38,526 nt of DNA from Lachnospiraceae bacterium (GTDB taxonomy: Bacteria; Bacillota; Clostridia; Lachnospirales; Lachnospiraceae), in NCBI GenBank assembly GCA_021201095.1, contig JAJQFO010000272.1:1-38526 (forward strand), written 5' to 3'. Below are positions 1 to 10,400 of this stretch, piece after piece. Position numbers and translations under genes: made by a program. Positions within the stretch are counted from its first letter, which is position 1. The number at the start of each line of letters is the position of its first letter. Below the pieces are notes generated by a model. It saw only the letters and a list, made by a program, of their open reading frames with translations, did not search any database and had not been told where the DNA came from.

Positions 1-1
1 A

Positions 2-3000
2 ACATCGTATGCCGAGAGGCCATCTGATATATCGGATGCCGTGAAGATGGCGGAAGTATCGAATGACGGAATGAAGGCTGTGCCGCCGGACGATGACCTG
101 CCGAGATTTTCAAAGGACGGAGCGCTGCGCCATCTCGAGCAGAACCTGTTCCGCAAAAAACAGCATCCTTATCATGGCGAGTCGGACGAGCTGTCCCTTT
201 CCGTGCTGAGCTCTCCCGTTCAGGAGGTTCACTTTGCTGCCCGCACCATTGCGGGGCTGGTTCGCGACGGGCAAACCCGCTACCGGGACATTGCAGTGAT
301 CGCGGGAGATTTAAATGCATACGGGAATTATGTGAAAAGGATATTTCCCATGTACGGGATCCCTGTTTTTGTCGATGAGACGCGGCAGCTGCTGCTGAAC
401 CCATGTCTGGAGTTTGTGCGCGGAGCCCTCTCGATGGCAGAGCAGGATTTTTCTTATGAGTCGGTGTTTCGTTTTTTGCGCACCGGTATGGCGGGGCTGT
501 CCCCGGATGAGACCGACCGTCTGGAAAATTATGTGATTGCCGCCGGTATTCATGGATACTCCGGCTGGAAGAAGGAGTGGACCTGGTGCCCGCCGAGTCT
601 GCAAAGAGTCGTTTGCCCGGAGAACTCAGGAGAAACCGAAACTGGCCTTTCCTTATATAATGCGCTGCGCATCCGTTTTCTGGATGTGGTTGGTCCGTTT
701 GCAGAGAGCATGCGCAAAAAGAATCGTCCTCTGTTGGAGTATGCGTCGGCATTGCACCGCCTTTTGGTTGACTGTGAGGTACAGCAGAAGCTGAAAAACA
801 GAGAAAACGAGCTGAAAAGTGACGGCTCTGAGCTTTCCTCGGAATACCGGCAGATTTACCCGATTCTGATCAGGCTGCTGGATGAAATGGTGGACCTGCT
901 CGGCGAGGAAGAGATGGATTGCCGGGAATTTTCAGAGATTCTGGATGCCGGCCTTTCTGAGGCAAGGGTGGGAATCATCCCGCCGGGGATTGACCAGGTG
1001 CAGGTGGGAGACATTCGCCGGTCACGTCTCTCCCATATAAAAGTGCTCTTTTTCCTGGGACTTAACGACGGCTGGGTGCCCGCGCGCGGGGACGGTGGCG
1101 GCATTATTTCCGATACAGAACGGGAAATTCTGCAAAATGCGGGTGCTTCTCTGGCACCGTCTGCGAGGGAAAACAGCTATATCCAGAGATTTTATCTTTA
1201 CCAGAATCTGACAAAACCGCAGGAGCGCCTTTACCTGTCCTGGTGCTTAAGCAGCGGCGACGGCACCTCGATGCGTCCTTCCTATCTGGTCGCTACGATA
1301 CAGAGACTTTTTCCCGCACTGAAAGAAAACCGGGAGGAGGACGCAGGCACCCGCCTTTCTCAGGTGACCTCCAGAGAAAATGGGATGTTTTACCTTCTGC
1401 ATGGACTGCAGGAAAAAGGCAGCGGCGAGGAAAGCGCCAAATGGCTCTCTCTTTATCATATGTATCTGGACGACGCGGATTACAGCGCCCGCGTCCGGGA
1501 TCTGACAGCAGCCGCATTTCTGACTGGGAGGGTCAGGAAGCTGGAAGACTCTGGCATATCCGGGAAATCAGAGAAAACTGATGCGGTGAGCGAGGTTAAC
1601 AGTCCGATACAGACCCCGGATTCAGCTGATTCGCTGCAGGAGCAGACTGCGGCGGATACGTCTGACCGACTGCAGGAGCAGACTGCGGTGGACGCCTCTG
1701 ACCGGTTACAGAAGCAGATTGCGGCAGAGACACCGTGGACAATGCCAGTGGGGCAGGAGCATCTGGCCCGGGAAACGGCCCGGCTGCTGTATGGTATGAA
1801 TGGTCAGGCAGGATGTATGTCGGCCTCCGTGACTCGCCTGGAGCAATTTGCGGGATGCGCTTTTTCTCATTTTGCGTCCTACGGACTGCGGCTGCGGGAG
1901 CGCACGGAGTATGGGGTAAAGGCTGCGGATCTGGGCACGCTGTTTCATGGGGCCATCGAGCTGTTTTCCCGGCAGATGCTTGCAGAGGGCTGTGATTGGG
2001 CTGACTGCCCTTATGAGGAGCAGGCGCGCCGGATGGACCGCTGTGTGAATCAGACTGCGGATCAGTATGCGGGCGGCATTTTGCATGGGAGCGCGCGTCA
2101 GGAATATACGATACGGAGGCTTAAGCGGATTCTCCGGCGCACGGTATGGGTCATGCGGGAGCAGACCAGAGCCGGACAGTTTCGCCCGGTTGGATTTGAG
2201 ATTTCCTTTGCCGATACGCAGAATCTGGATGCAGTGCAGGTGCGCCTGCGGGAGAATGACCGGATCCGCCTGCAGGGGCGGATTGACCGTATTGATACGG
2301 TGGAGACGGAGGATACCGTCTATGTAAAGGTGGTGGATTACAAATCCGGTATGGCAGAGTTTGACCCGGTATCGCTTTATTATGGACTGCAGATGCAGCT
2401 TTTCGTCTATCTGAACGCAGCGATGGAGATGGAGAGAAAGCTTCACCCGGGCAAAAAGGTGGTTCCGGCCGGAGTGTTTTACCACAGGATGCAGGACCCG
2501 GTGCTGGATAAGGATACGATTAACTCAGGAACGCCGGATGCAGACCAGGCACGGGAAACGCTGCTGAAAAAAATGCGTCCGAACGGTCTGGTAAACGCCA
2601 GCAGCCAGGTCCTTCGGATGTTTGATGCGCGTCTGGCTTCAGCCGGAGATTCGCTGGTGATTCCGGTGGGCATTAAAAAAGACGGTACGCCAAAAGCAAC
2701 CTCCAGCATTGTCACGACCGGGCAGTTTGAGGCATTGTCGGAATATGTGTCGCACCTTCTTGCAAGGATGGGGGAGGCAATTCTTGACGGGACAATTGCC
2801 CCCAGCCCGTTTGAGGATCGCTCCGGGAGTGCGTGTGATTACTGTATTTACGCAGATGTCTGCGGCCTGGATAAAAAAATCCCGGGGAACTGTCCAAAGC
2901 GTACGTCTGCCCTGACCTCCCAGGAAGTCATTGAGCGCCTGGAGGGTGCGGAGCATTCTCTTAATGACAGGCATAGCCAGCCGCATGCGGATCATTCATC

Positions 3001-3037
3001 CGGGACGAATCAGGGAGGTGACGAGACATGTCTGTAA
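2..3037 (+). CDS. addB: AddB, ATP-dependent nuclease subunit B (5' end outside window)
   Basis: AddB subunit of the AddAB (RexAB) helicase-nuclease that processes double-strand breaks for RecA. The reading frame is open to the left edge, so the start and the N-terminal Walker A region lie outside; the GTG at 41 is not a credible start. What remains is about 1011 residues. Visible marks: a C-terminal nuclease core with VVDYKSG (D779, K781, counted from the first full codon) and the four-cysteine iron-sulfur staple typical of AddB, C619 in FAGC plus C945, C948 and C954 in a CX2CX5C pattern. Residues about 543-578 are a 12-residue tandem repeat in the linker before the nuclease domain, not a usual AddB part. 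The stop lies 10 bases inside addA, so the two are translationally coupled. Family assignment is firm. Confidence 0.95.
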   Translation, partial: TSYAERPSDISDAVKMAEVSNDGMKAVPPDDDLPRFSKDGALRHLEQNLFRKKQHPYHGESDELSLSVLSSPVQEVHFAARTIAGLVRDGQTRYRDIAVIAGDLNAYGNYVKRIFPMYGIPVFVDETRQLLLNPCLEFVRGALSMAEQDFSYESVFRFLRTGMAGLSPDETDRLENYVIAAGIHGYSGWKKEWTWCPPSLQRVVCPENSGETETGLSLYNALRIRFLDVVGPFAESMRKKNRPLLEYASALHRLLVDCEVQQKLKNRENELKSDGSELSSEYRQIYPILIRLLDEMVDLLGEEEMDCREFSEILDAGLSEARVGIIPPGIDQVQVGDIRRSRLSHIKVLFFLGLNDGWVPARGDGGGIISDTEREILQNAGASLAPSARENSYIQRFYLYQNLTKPQERLYLSWCLSSGDGTSMRPSYLVATIQRLFPALKENREEDAGTRLSQVTSRENGMFYLLHGLQEKGSGEESAKWLSLYHMYLDDADYSARVRDLTAAAFLTGRVRKLEDSGISGKSEKTDAVSEVNSPIQTPDSADSLQEQTAADTSDRLQEQTAVDASDRLQKQIAAETPWTMPVGQEHLARETARLLYGMNGQAGCMSASVTRLEQFAGCAFSHFASYGLRLRERTEYGVKAADLGTLFHGAIELFSRQMLAEGCDWADCPYEEQARRMDRCVNQTADQYAGGILHGSARQEYTIRRLKRILRRTVWVMREQTRAGQFRPVGFEISFADTQNLDAVQVRLRENDRIRLQGRIDRIDTVETEDTVYVKVVDYKSGMAEFDPVSLYYGLQMQLFVYLNAAMEMERKLHPGKKVVPAGVFYHRMQDPVLDKDTINSGTPDADQARETLLKKMRPNGLVNASSQVLRMFDARLASAGDSLVIPVGIKKDGTPKATSSIVTTGQFEALSEYVSHLLARMGEAILDGTIAPSPFEDRSGSACDYCIYADVCGLDKKIPGNCPKRTSALTSQEVIERLEGAEHSLNDRHSQPHADHSSGTNQGGDETCL
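1628..1735 (+). repeat. 36-bp tandem repeat inside addB, three units
   Basis: Three 36-bp units (1628-1663, 1664-1699, 1700-1735) encode 12-residue units around the core LQEQTA, the third more diverged (LQKQIA). The length is a multiple of three, so the reading frame is kept. It sits in a hydrophilic linker ahead of the first cluster cysteine. Confidence 0.85.
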
Positions 3038-6000
3038 AGTGGACCGAAGAACAGCAGCAGGTCATTGACGCGAGAAACCAGGATATTCTGGTATCGGCGG
3101 CGGCCGGCTCCGGCAAAACGGCCGTGTTGGTCGAGCGCATTCTGAAAATGATTACGGATGAAGAAAAGCCGGTGGATATTGACCGGCTTCTGGTCGTTAC
3201 CTTTACCAACGCGGCCGCCTCGGAAATGCGGGGGCGGATCCGCGACGCGCTGGAGGAGCGGGCCGAGAAGGATCCGGACAATGTTCATCTACAAAAGCAG
3301 CTTGTGCTGGTGCACAACGCAAAGATTACGACGATCCACAGCTTTTGTCTGCATGTGCTCCGCAATCATTTTCAGACGATTGGGATCGACCCTTCCTTTC
3401 GTATTGCGGATGAGGGCGAGGTGCTCCTGCTGGAGCAGGACGCAGTGAAGGAAGTAGTAAACGAGGCCTATGAAACCCTCGCTTCGGGCAATGCTGCTGA
3501 AAATTTTAGCGGCGAAGAATTCGCCGAATTTCTCGAGCAGTTTGTGACAGGAAAGGATGACGCTCTGATAGAAGACTGGATTTTGCAGCTCTATCACACG
3601 GCGCTGGGCCAGCCCTTCCCGGAGGACTGGCTGCGCCAGTGCCGGGAGGCCTACGCGGATGCTGCCTGGCCGAAGGCTGAAACCTCTGCGTCCGCATCTG
3701 CTCCCCGGAAGAAGGACAGCGAACGTTCCTCAGGGGATACCTCGGAATCCCGTCCATCCTGGCTGAATTATATCGAAAAAGACACATCTCTCCGGCTGGA
3801 GGACGTCCACGAAACGTTAAGGACAGCGCTGCGTCTTGCCCGCGATCCGGATGGCCCCTACCCTTATGAAAAAGCGCTTCTCTCTGATCTGGCTCTGGTG
3901 GAACGCCTGGAAAAGGGGAAAACCTATGAAGGTTTTCTGAAAGCCTTTCAGGAGATGGGCAGCTTTGAAGCTTTGGGCAGGAAAAAGGATGATCATATTT
4001 CGGAAGAGAAAAAACAGCTGGTCAAGTCCCTGCGCGACGAGTGCAAGGATCAGATCAGCGCGCTCCGGGAGCAGTATTATTATGATGACCTGGATGTCCT
4101 GCGCGAAGAATATTTCCGAAGCGGCATCGTCGTGCGTGTGCTGACCAGACTGACAGAAGCCTTTATGAAGCGCCTTTCTGAAAAGAAGGCGCAGAAGAAT
4201 ATTCTGGATTTTGGAGATATGGAGCACATGGCTCTGAATGCGCTGGTGACGCGGGAGAAGAAAGCTTCCGGCTCGTGCAGTGCGTCCTTAGAAGGAGGCA
4301 TTCCGTATGGCTCTGGAAAAGTATATCCGACGGCGGTGGCACAGGAATACGCGGAGACCTTTGAAGAAGTCATGATTGATGAGTACCAGGACAGCAACCT
4401 GGTGCAGGAGATGATTCTCACCAGTGTTTCCGGAAGAGGCCGGGGTGCGCATAACCGTTTTATGGTCGGAGATGTCAAGCAGAGCATTTACCGGTTCCGT
4501 CTTGCCAGACCGGAGCTTTTTATGGAAAAATACCACCATTATCAGGTTTTGCGCGGCGCGGGATCTCAGTCTGCGCCTGTGACAGAGCGGCGCATTGACC
4601 TGCACCGCAATTTCCGCAGCCGGACGCAGGTGCTGGAATCAGTGAACTTTGTTTTTCGACAGATCATGCAGGAATCCTTAGGCGGCGTAGCCTATGACGC
4701 GGATGCGGCTCTTTATCCGGGAGCGGCATTTGCCGAGCCTGCTGAGTCTTATACTTCGGAAGCGGCAAATGCCGAGCCTGCTGAGTCTTATACTTCGGGA
4801 GCGGCAAATGCAGAGCTTGCCGGGTCTCATGCTTCGGAAAAGGCAAATGCAGAGCCCGCCGGGAATTCTGCCTCTGGAGGTGCATTTTCCCACTCAGATA
4901 CAGCGCATAACTGGTACACTTCAGAACTGCTGCTGCTGGATGTCCAGGACGCTTCTACAGAGGAGCTTCGAAAGGAAGAAGCCAGGATGGTCGGCCGCCG
5001 GATACAGGAGCTTGTGGGCACGATGCCAATCCTGGATAAGGAGAGCAGCGGCTTTCGCCCGGCCCGGTACGGGGATATCGTGATTTTACTGCGCACCATC
5101 AGCGGCTGGGGCGAGACCTTTGGCGAGGTACTCTCTGACATGGGAATCCCCTGCTTTACCGGCTCGCAGAAGGGATATTTTTCCGCGGCCGAGGTGCGTG
5201 TCATATTGTCTTATCTGAAGATTCTGGACAATCCGCAGCAGGACATTCCGCTGGCGGCCGTGCTGCGAAGCCCGATCGGACGGTTTTCGGACGAGGAGCT
5301 CTCCCGGATCCGTTTGCTGGGGGGCGGGGAGGCAACGCTTTCCTTTTATGACTGCTGCCTGCGCCTGGCAGGAATTTCTGCCGCTTCTGAGGAAGAAAAG
5401 CTGCTGCAGAAAAAAATGGAGGGCTTTCTGTCCGTCTACCAGAGTCTGCGGGAAAAATGCGACCATACGCCGATCCACCTGCTTTTGTGGGAAATTCTGG
5501 ATGTGACCGGCTATGGCGAGTATGCGGCCGCGCTTCCCGCCGGAAGACAGAGAAAGGCCAACCTGGATATGCTTGTGGAAAAAGCGATCGCGTATGAAGC
5601 GACCAGCTATCATGGTCTCTACCATTTTGTGCGTTATATAGAAAACCTGCAGAAATATGAGGTGGACTACGGTGAGGCAAGTCTGGGAGCTGAGGCCGGT
5701 GATACCGTGCGGATCATGAGTATTCATAAGAGTAAGGGTCTGGAATTCCCGATTGTATTTGTGAGCGGTATGGGCAAGCAGTTTAACGAGAGTGACACGC
5801 GCGGGAAGGTTGTGATGCACCCGGAATGGGGGATTGCCTGTGACTGTGTGTGGCAGGGAGATGCTGTATCTCGCGGAAATGAGACATATCAGCAAGATGC
5901 TGCATTTCGCGGAAATGAGACACATCAGCAAGATTTGGCCCTTCGCGGAAATGAGACATATCAGGGAGATGCTGCACTGCACGAAAATGAGACACAACAG

Positions 6001-7248
6001 GAAAATACAACACCTCGGAGAGAAAGCATGTCTCATATAGAGAATGAAGCCCCTGCAGATATCCCATCGGAGGTATCGGATGCGATGCCGCGCATGCGGC
6101 GAGCCACCCTTTTAAAGAAAACGATTCAGCAGAAGATTTCTTCCGAAAATCTGGGTGAGGAGCTGCGCGTGCTTTATGTGGCGATGACGCGCGCGAAGGA
6201 AAAGCTGATCCTGACCGGCGGCGTAAAAAATCTGGAGAAAAAGCAGATGGCATGGCAAAATGCCGCGCCATCTTACAGCTCACTGGCCGGAGCCTCGAAT
6301 TATCTGGACTGGGTGGCCCCAGCGCTGATGCGGCAGTCGGATGAATACGAAGCGGTTCACTTTGTGGTTTCTATTCAGACCCCACAGGAAAATGTGCAAA
6401 AGGAGGCTGCCGCTCAGGAAGAAGGATGGCGTACTCTCCAGGAGCTTCTGTGCGCGAAAGCACCGGAAGACGTAGCGGAGGAGACCAGGAGCTACCTCGA
6501 AGATGTCTTTTCTTCGAGCTATCCTTACGCGGGAGAGCATGCGATTTCCGGGAAATATTCTGTGTCTGAATTGAAGAAAATGTCCCAGAGGACCCAGGAG
6601 AACGACGCAAGGGAATTGTATGAGGAAGAAACGGTGGTTCCGCTGATTCCCAGATTTGCACAGCAAAGCCTGCCCAAAAGCGATGATGCTGATCTGCATT
6701 CATCTGTTTCAAATATTTCAGACAGGAAGTCTGCGCTTTCAGGAGCGGCTCGGGGAACTGCTTTCCATACGTTCATGGAAAATTTAGACTTTTCTAAGAA
6801 AGAAGATTTGCGTTTTCAGTTGGAAGAATTGATTAGTTGTGGTAAAATGACCGAGGAAGAAGCGGCTTCTGTCAATTTAGGTGAGATATCCGTCTTTCTT
6901 CGTTCTTCGGTGGGAAGGAGAATGGAGCGTGCCAGTGCTGCGGGTGAGCTGTTTCGGGAGCAGCCGTTTGTCCTTGGCGTTCCTGCCGGGGAGATTCTGA
7001 AAAACGGATCGTCCGAGATGGTTCTGGTACAGGGGATTATTGATGCCTGGTTTCTGGAAGACGGACAGATTGTCCTGGTGGATTACAAGACAGACCGCGT
7101 GTCGTCAAAAAGGAAGCTGATCGAGAGATACCGGACGCAGATCGACTATTATGCAAAAGCGCTGGAACGGCTTACAGGGAAAAAGCTCCGCGACCGTGTG
7201 ATTTATTCCTTCTGCCTGGGAGAGGAAATCTTTCTTTCTGCCCGGTAG
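3028..7248 (+). CDS. addA: AddA, ATP-dependent helicase/nuclease subunit A
   Basis: AddA is the UvrD-like 3'-5' helicase and nuclease partner of AddB in double-strand break processing. All SF1 motifs are readable: Walker A AAAGSGKT (K30, T31), Walker B IDEYQD (D451, E452), VGDVKQSIYRFR, HRNFRSR, SIHKSKGLEF and LYVAMTRAKE. The RecB-type nuclease domain ends the protein, with GIIDAW (D1339) and VDYKTD (D1352, K1354). At 1406 residues it is longer than the roughly 1200-1250 usual in the family; the excess includes two tandem-repeat tracts at residues about 564-616 and 945-992, both in loops between helicase motifs. The ATG overlaps the addB end by 10 bases after a GGAGGTG-like ribosome site. Identification is firm. 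Confidence 0.97.
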   Translation: MSVKWTEEQQQVIDARNQDILVSAAAGSGKTAVLVERILKMITDEEKPVDIDRLLVVTFTNAAASEMRGRIRDALEERAEKDPDNVHLQKQLVLVHNAKITTIHSFCLHVLRNHFQTIGIDPSFRIADEGEVLLLEQDAVKEVVNEAYETLASGNAAENFSGEEFAEFLEQFVTGKDDALIEDWILQLYHTALGQPFPEDWLRQCREAYADAAWPKAETSASASAPRKKDSERSSGDTSESRPSWLNYIEKDTSLRLEDVHETLRTALRLARDPDGPYPYEKALLSDLALVERLEKGKTYEGFLKAFQEMGSFEALGRKKDDHISEEKKQLVKSLRDECKDQISALREQYYYDDLDVLREEYFRSGIVVRVLTRLTEAFMKRLSEKKAQKNILDFGDMEHMALNALVTREKKASGSCSASLEGGIPYGSGKVYPTAVAQEYAETFEEVMIDEYQDSNLVQEMILTSVSGRGRGAHNRFMVGDVKQSIYRFRLARPELFMEKYHHYQVLRGAGSQSAPVTERRIDLHRNFRSRTQVLESVNFVFRQIMQESLGGVAYDADAALYPGAAFAEPAESYTSEAANAEPAESYTSGAANAELAGSHASEKANAEPAGNSASGGAFSHSDTAHNWYTSELLLLDVQDASTEELRKEEARMVGRRIQELVGTMPILDKESSGFRPARYGDIVILLRTISGWGETFGEVLSDMGIPCFTGSQKGYFSAAEVRVILSYLKILDNPQQDIPLAAVLRSPIGRFSDEELSRIRLLGGGEATLSFYDCCLRLAGISAASEEEKLLQKKMEGFLSVYQSLREKCDHTPIHLLLWEILDVTGYGEYAAALPAGRQRKANLDMLVEKAIAYEATSYHGLYHFVRYIENLQKYEVDYGEASLGAEAGDTVRIMSIHKSKGLEFPIVFVSGMGKQFNESDTRGKVVMHPEWGIACDCVWQGDAVSRGNETYQQDAAFRGNETHQQDLALRGNETYQGDAALHENETQQENTTPRRESMSHIENEAPADIPSEVSDAMPRMRRATLLKKTIQQKISSENLGEELRVLYVAMTRAKEKLILTGGVKNLEKKQMAWQNAAPSYSSLAGASNYLDWVAPALMRQSDEYEAVHFVVSIQTPQENVQKEAAAQEEGWRTLQELLCAKAPEDVAEETRSYLEDVFSSSYPYAGEHAISGKYSVSELKKMSQRTQENDARELYEEETVVPLIPRFAQQSLPKSDDADLHSSVSNISDRKSALSGAARGTAFHTFMENLDFSKKEDLRFQLEELISCGKMTEEEAASVNLGEISVFLRSSVGRRMERASAAGELFREQPFVLGVPAGEILKNGSSEMVLVQGIIDAWFLEDGQIVLVDYKTDRVSSKRKLIERYRTQIDYYAKALERLTGKKLRDRVIYSFCLGEEIFLSAR
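4719..4874 (+). repeat. 39-bp tandem repeat inside addA, four units
   Basis: Four 39-bp units starting at 4719, 4758, 4797 and 4836 encode 13-residue units around the core ANAEPAESYTSG. Units 1 and 2 are nearly identical, 3 and 4 drift. Unit 1 has GGCATTTGCC where unit 2 has its reverse complement GGCAAATGCC. The frame is preserved; the tract lies between helicase motifs IV and V. Confidence 0.85.
5860..6003 (+). repeat. 36-bp tandem repeat inside addA, four units
   Basis: Four 36-bp units (5860, 5896, 5932, 5968) encode 12-residue units built on RGNETYQQDA. A fifth, strongly decayed unit may follow to about 6039. The tract lies between motif V (SIHKSKGLEF) and motif VI (VAMTRAKE), a region that is a variable loop in AddA proteins. 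The unit length keeps the reading frame. Confidence 0.85.
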
Positions 7249-7272
7249 TCATATTGAGATTTCATGCGCATT

Positions 7273-7340
7273 CTGCCTGTCTGTTTTGCTGATACATGAC
7301 GCAAAATCCAGAGTGATTTCGGCGGATTCGTAACAGGCAG
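7273..7340 (+). other. Nested inverted repeat in leader of the GtrA-YfhO gene
   Basis: CTGCCTGT (7273-7280) pairs perfectly with ACAGGCAG (7333-7340), and inside it TTTTGC (7284-7289) pairs with GCAAAA (7301-7306). This could form an RNA stem in the 170-base gap after addA. No T-run follows, so it is not a standard terminator. Function unknown; could be chance. Confidence 0.35.
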
Positions 7341-7418
7341 GACTGATTGTGTCCATCATTTTGAAACGGAAAGCTTTGCCGCGGGTGGATGCGGCTGATG
7401 TTATGGTTTGGAGAATAT

Positions 7419-10400
7419 ATGAAAAAATTAGTCAAAAATGAAGCGGTGCGGTACGTCTTTTTTGGAGGCTGCACGACGGCGGTGAACCTGATCGTTTATT
7501 ATTGTCTGTGCATGACGGGCATGAATATCACGGTGGCCAATACCATTTCCGTATTAGCGGCGATTGTGTTTGCCTATGTGGTGAATAAGCTTTTCGTGTT
7601 TGAACATAAGACCCATTCTCCCGGGGAATTTTTCCGGGAGATCGGCAGCTTTGTCGGTATGCGGCTGGGTACGATGGTGATTGAGGTGCTAGGTGTGCTT
7701 CTTCTTACCTGTATCTGGGGCATGTCGAATATGGCGGCGAAGCTGGTGATCCAGGTGGTCATTGTCGTGCTGAATTATTTCATCAGCAAGCTGGTAGTTT
7801 TCAAGGATGCCGATCCGAAAAATGCCGGCGAAAGCGGAGAATTTCAGAAGACGGTATGTGCCGGTGCTTCCGGTGATTCCGGGGAAGGCACTCTCCGTGC
7901 GGATGCCGAAATAGAGCCAGATGATGCGGATGACGCAAACGGTTTAGGTGAAGCTGCTTCCGCAAACGGCGGGCATGACACAGCTGCCGCATACGGTACA
8001 GGCAGCAAAAACCCGTTCCGGAGACTGGCGCGTTTCTGGAAGGCGAGACGGGCGTCCTCGTCCGCAAAGGTGCGCACAGCGAAACAGATCTCCCGCAATT
8101 ACTTCCTGGCCGGCTTTTTTGCGAGCGGTCTGGTCGCGGGAGTGGCGTTTGCCCTGATGGGTGTATGGCCGTTCGGCGATAAAACGCTGCTGATTATCGA
8201 TTCGCTTCATCAGTATCTTCCATTTTATACGGACTTCCATGAAAAGCTGGTCGACAGCGAGTCCTTCCTTTACTCCTTCTCCGGCGGACTTGGCTATAAT
8301 TTCTGGTCGACCTATGCCTATTATCTGGCGAGTCCGCTGAACTTTCTGATGGCGTTCATCCCAACCGCGAACGTCTGCGATTTTATGGATTTGATGATCC
8401 TGGTGAAAATCGCACTCTGCGGAGGATGCTTTACCTGGTATATTCATAAACATGACGAAGAACGGTTCTCATATCAGGCTTCGAAGTCAGAGCAGGCGGG
8501 GGGCACCGCCGAGACGGCCCGGGGCGGGGCAGAGCGTTCCGGTCGGCTGCCTGGGACGCATTTGAATACGCTGCCGGTTGTTTTTGGCATGATGTACGCG
8601 CTGAGCAATTTTGTAATCGGCTATTATTTCAATCTGATGTGGCTGGACAGCATCGCGATGCTGCCTCTCGTCATGTACGGCATCGAGCAGATTGTCAAAG
8701 GTGGAAAAGGGAAATTCTACTGCCTGGCGCTGTTTTACGGATTGTGGTGCAATTATTACATCGGATTCATGCTCTGCCTGTTTTCCTGCCTGTATTTCCT
8801 GGTGCGATGGATTGCACAGACCGGAGAATATGACAGTCGTCCTCGTGTAGCATCTGCGGCCGGCTTTTTCCGGCGCAAAAGAAAAAACGCTGCGCCAGGG
8901 GACTCTCATGAAAAGACAGCGGATATAAAAAATACCGACAGTTCGTCCGGGAATGAGAAAACCGCCAATGGCGGAGAGGAACCATCTAAATCTGCGGATT
9001 CTCAGACGGGAAAGACGAAGACAGCTGCAGCTTCGCGCAGCTTCCCGCGTGATCTGGGAAAGAGCTGTCTGACCTTCGCATGGTATTCCCTGCTTGCCGG
9101 GGGAATGGCCGCGCTGGTGCTCATTCCGGCATTCATGGGGCTGACCAGTTCGGAATCTATGGAGAGCAACACCTTCCCGACCGTTGTAAAGTTCTACGAG
9201 AGTCTGGCAGAGCTTCTGGAAAATCACATGGCGTTCATGGAGCCAGTGACCATCTCCAGTACACAGGTGGGACTGAATGTCTACTGCGGTGTAGCCACCG
9301 TACTGCTGGCGATTCTTTACCTGTTTGACCATGAAATCCGCCTGCGGGAGCGGCTCGCGCATTATGGATTGTGTGCCCTGCTGCTGTTCAGCTTTGCGTG
9401 CAATATTCCGAATTATATCTGGCATGGGTTCCATCAGCAGAACGGCCTGCCGAACCGCTTTGCCTTTCTCTATATTGCAGTGCTGCTGGTGATGGCCTAT
9501 GAGGCCCTGCGGGATCTGAAAAAATACTGGCTGCCCGAGCTGATTTTTGCCGTGGCCGCCCCGGCTGCGTTTCTGATTGTGCGCTATCTGAATCCGGAGC
9601 GCGAGCTGGAAGGATATCTGTTTCTGATTTCGCTGGGACTGCTGCTTTTCTATTTCGGATTCCTGCTGATCGGAAGATATGTGGATCGGCTGAAGCCTGT
9701 ATATTTCCGCACAGCGCTGACACTCGTGCTGGTGGTGGAGATCGCCGCAAACGCGATTTACGGGGTTTCCGAAAATGGAGTGGTGACAAGGAGTATCTAT
9801 CTGGCCGACCAGACCGCCTATCAGAATCTGATCTCTGACCTGGATGAGGAGGAGGACAGCTTTTACCGCAGCGAGGTGGACCGCCAGCGCATGCGGAATG
9901 TGACGATGTTTGTGGGCGGCAACGCTCTTGTGATGTTTAATTCCACCATGCAGAGCTCAGTCATTGATTTCTGCGATGCGCTCGGCATTGAGGCCAGAAC
10001 CAACAAGAATGGCTATCTGGGCGTGACGAAGCTGATGAATGATGTCTTCGGTATCAAATATGTGGCGTCTCCGACGGACTCTGAGAATTTCTACCAGTTT
10101 GAACGGGTGGATAAGGACGGAGAGCTGACTCTGTATGAGAATGACAATGCGCTTTCTCTTGGATTTATGGTGGACGACGCGATTCTGGAGTGGGATACCA
10201 GCACCGGAGAGCCGCTGGACATCCAGAACAGCTTTGTGGAGCTCGCTACCGGGCACGATGCGATCTTTGTCCTCGACCGCTATATTGACATGGAGGACGG
10301 CGAAAATTATGCGATCAAGATTCCGGACAACAAGCAGGTCTACATGTGCATCGACACGCGTGTGGCTGAGATCGTCCTCAACACGCCGGAGTATACGAAG

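Noticed and set aside
41-43. GTG at 41 as the start of addB
   Set aside because: The frame continues open to the window edge and the conserved N-terminal part of AddB is missing.
4719-6003. Possible CRISPR-like array in addA
   Set aside because: Units are contiguous without spacers and keep the addA frame, so they are coding tandem repeats.
5086-6036. Minus-strand frame (316 codons) with repeated residues
   Set aside because: Its repeats are only the reverse reading of the addA tandem repeats.
7389-7418. Earlier ATG for the GtrA-YfhO gene
   Set aside because: Less favourable ribosome site than the ATG at 7419 and no conserved sequence gained.
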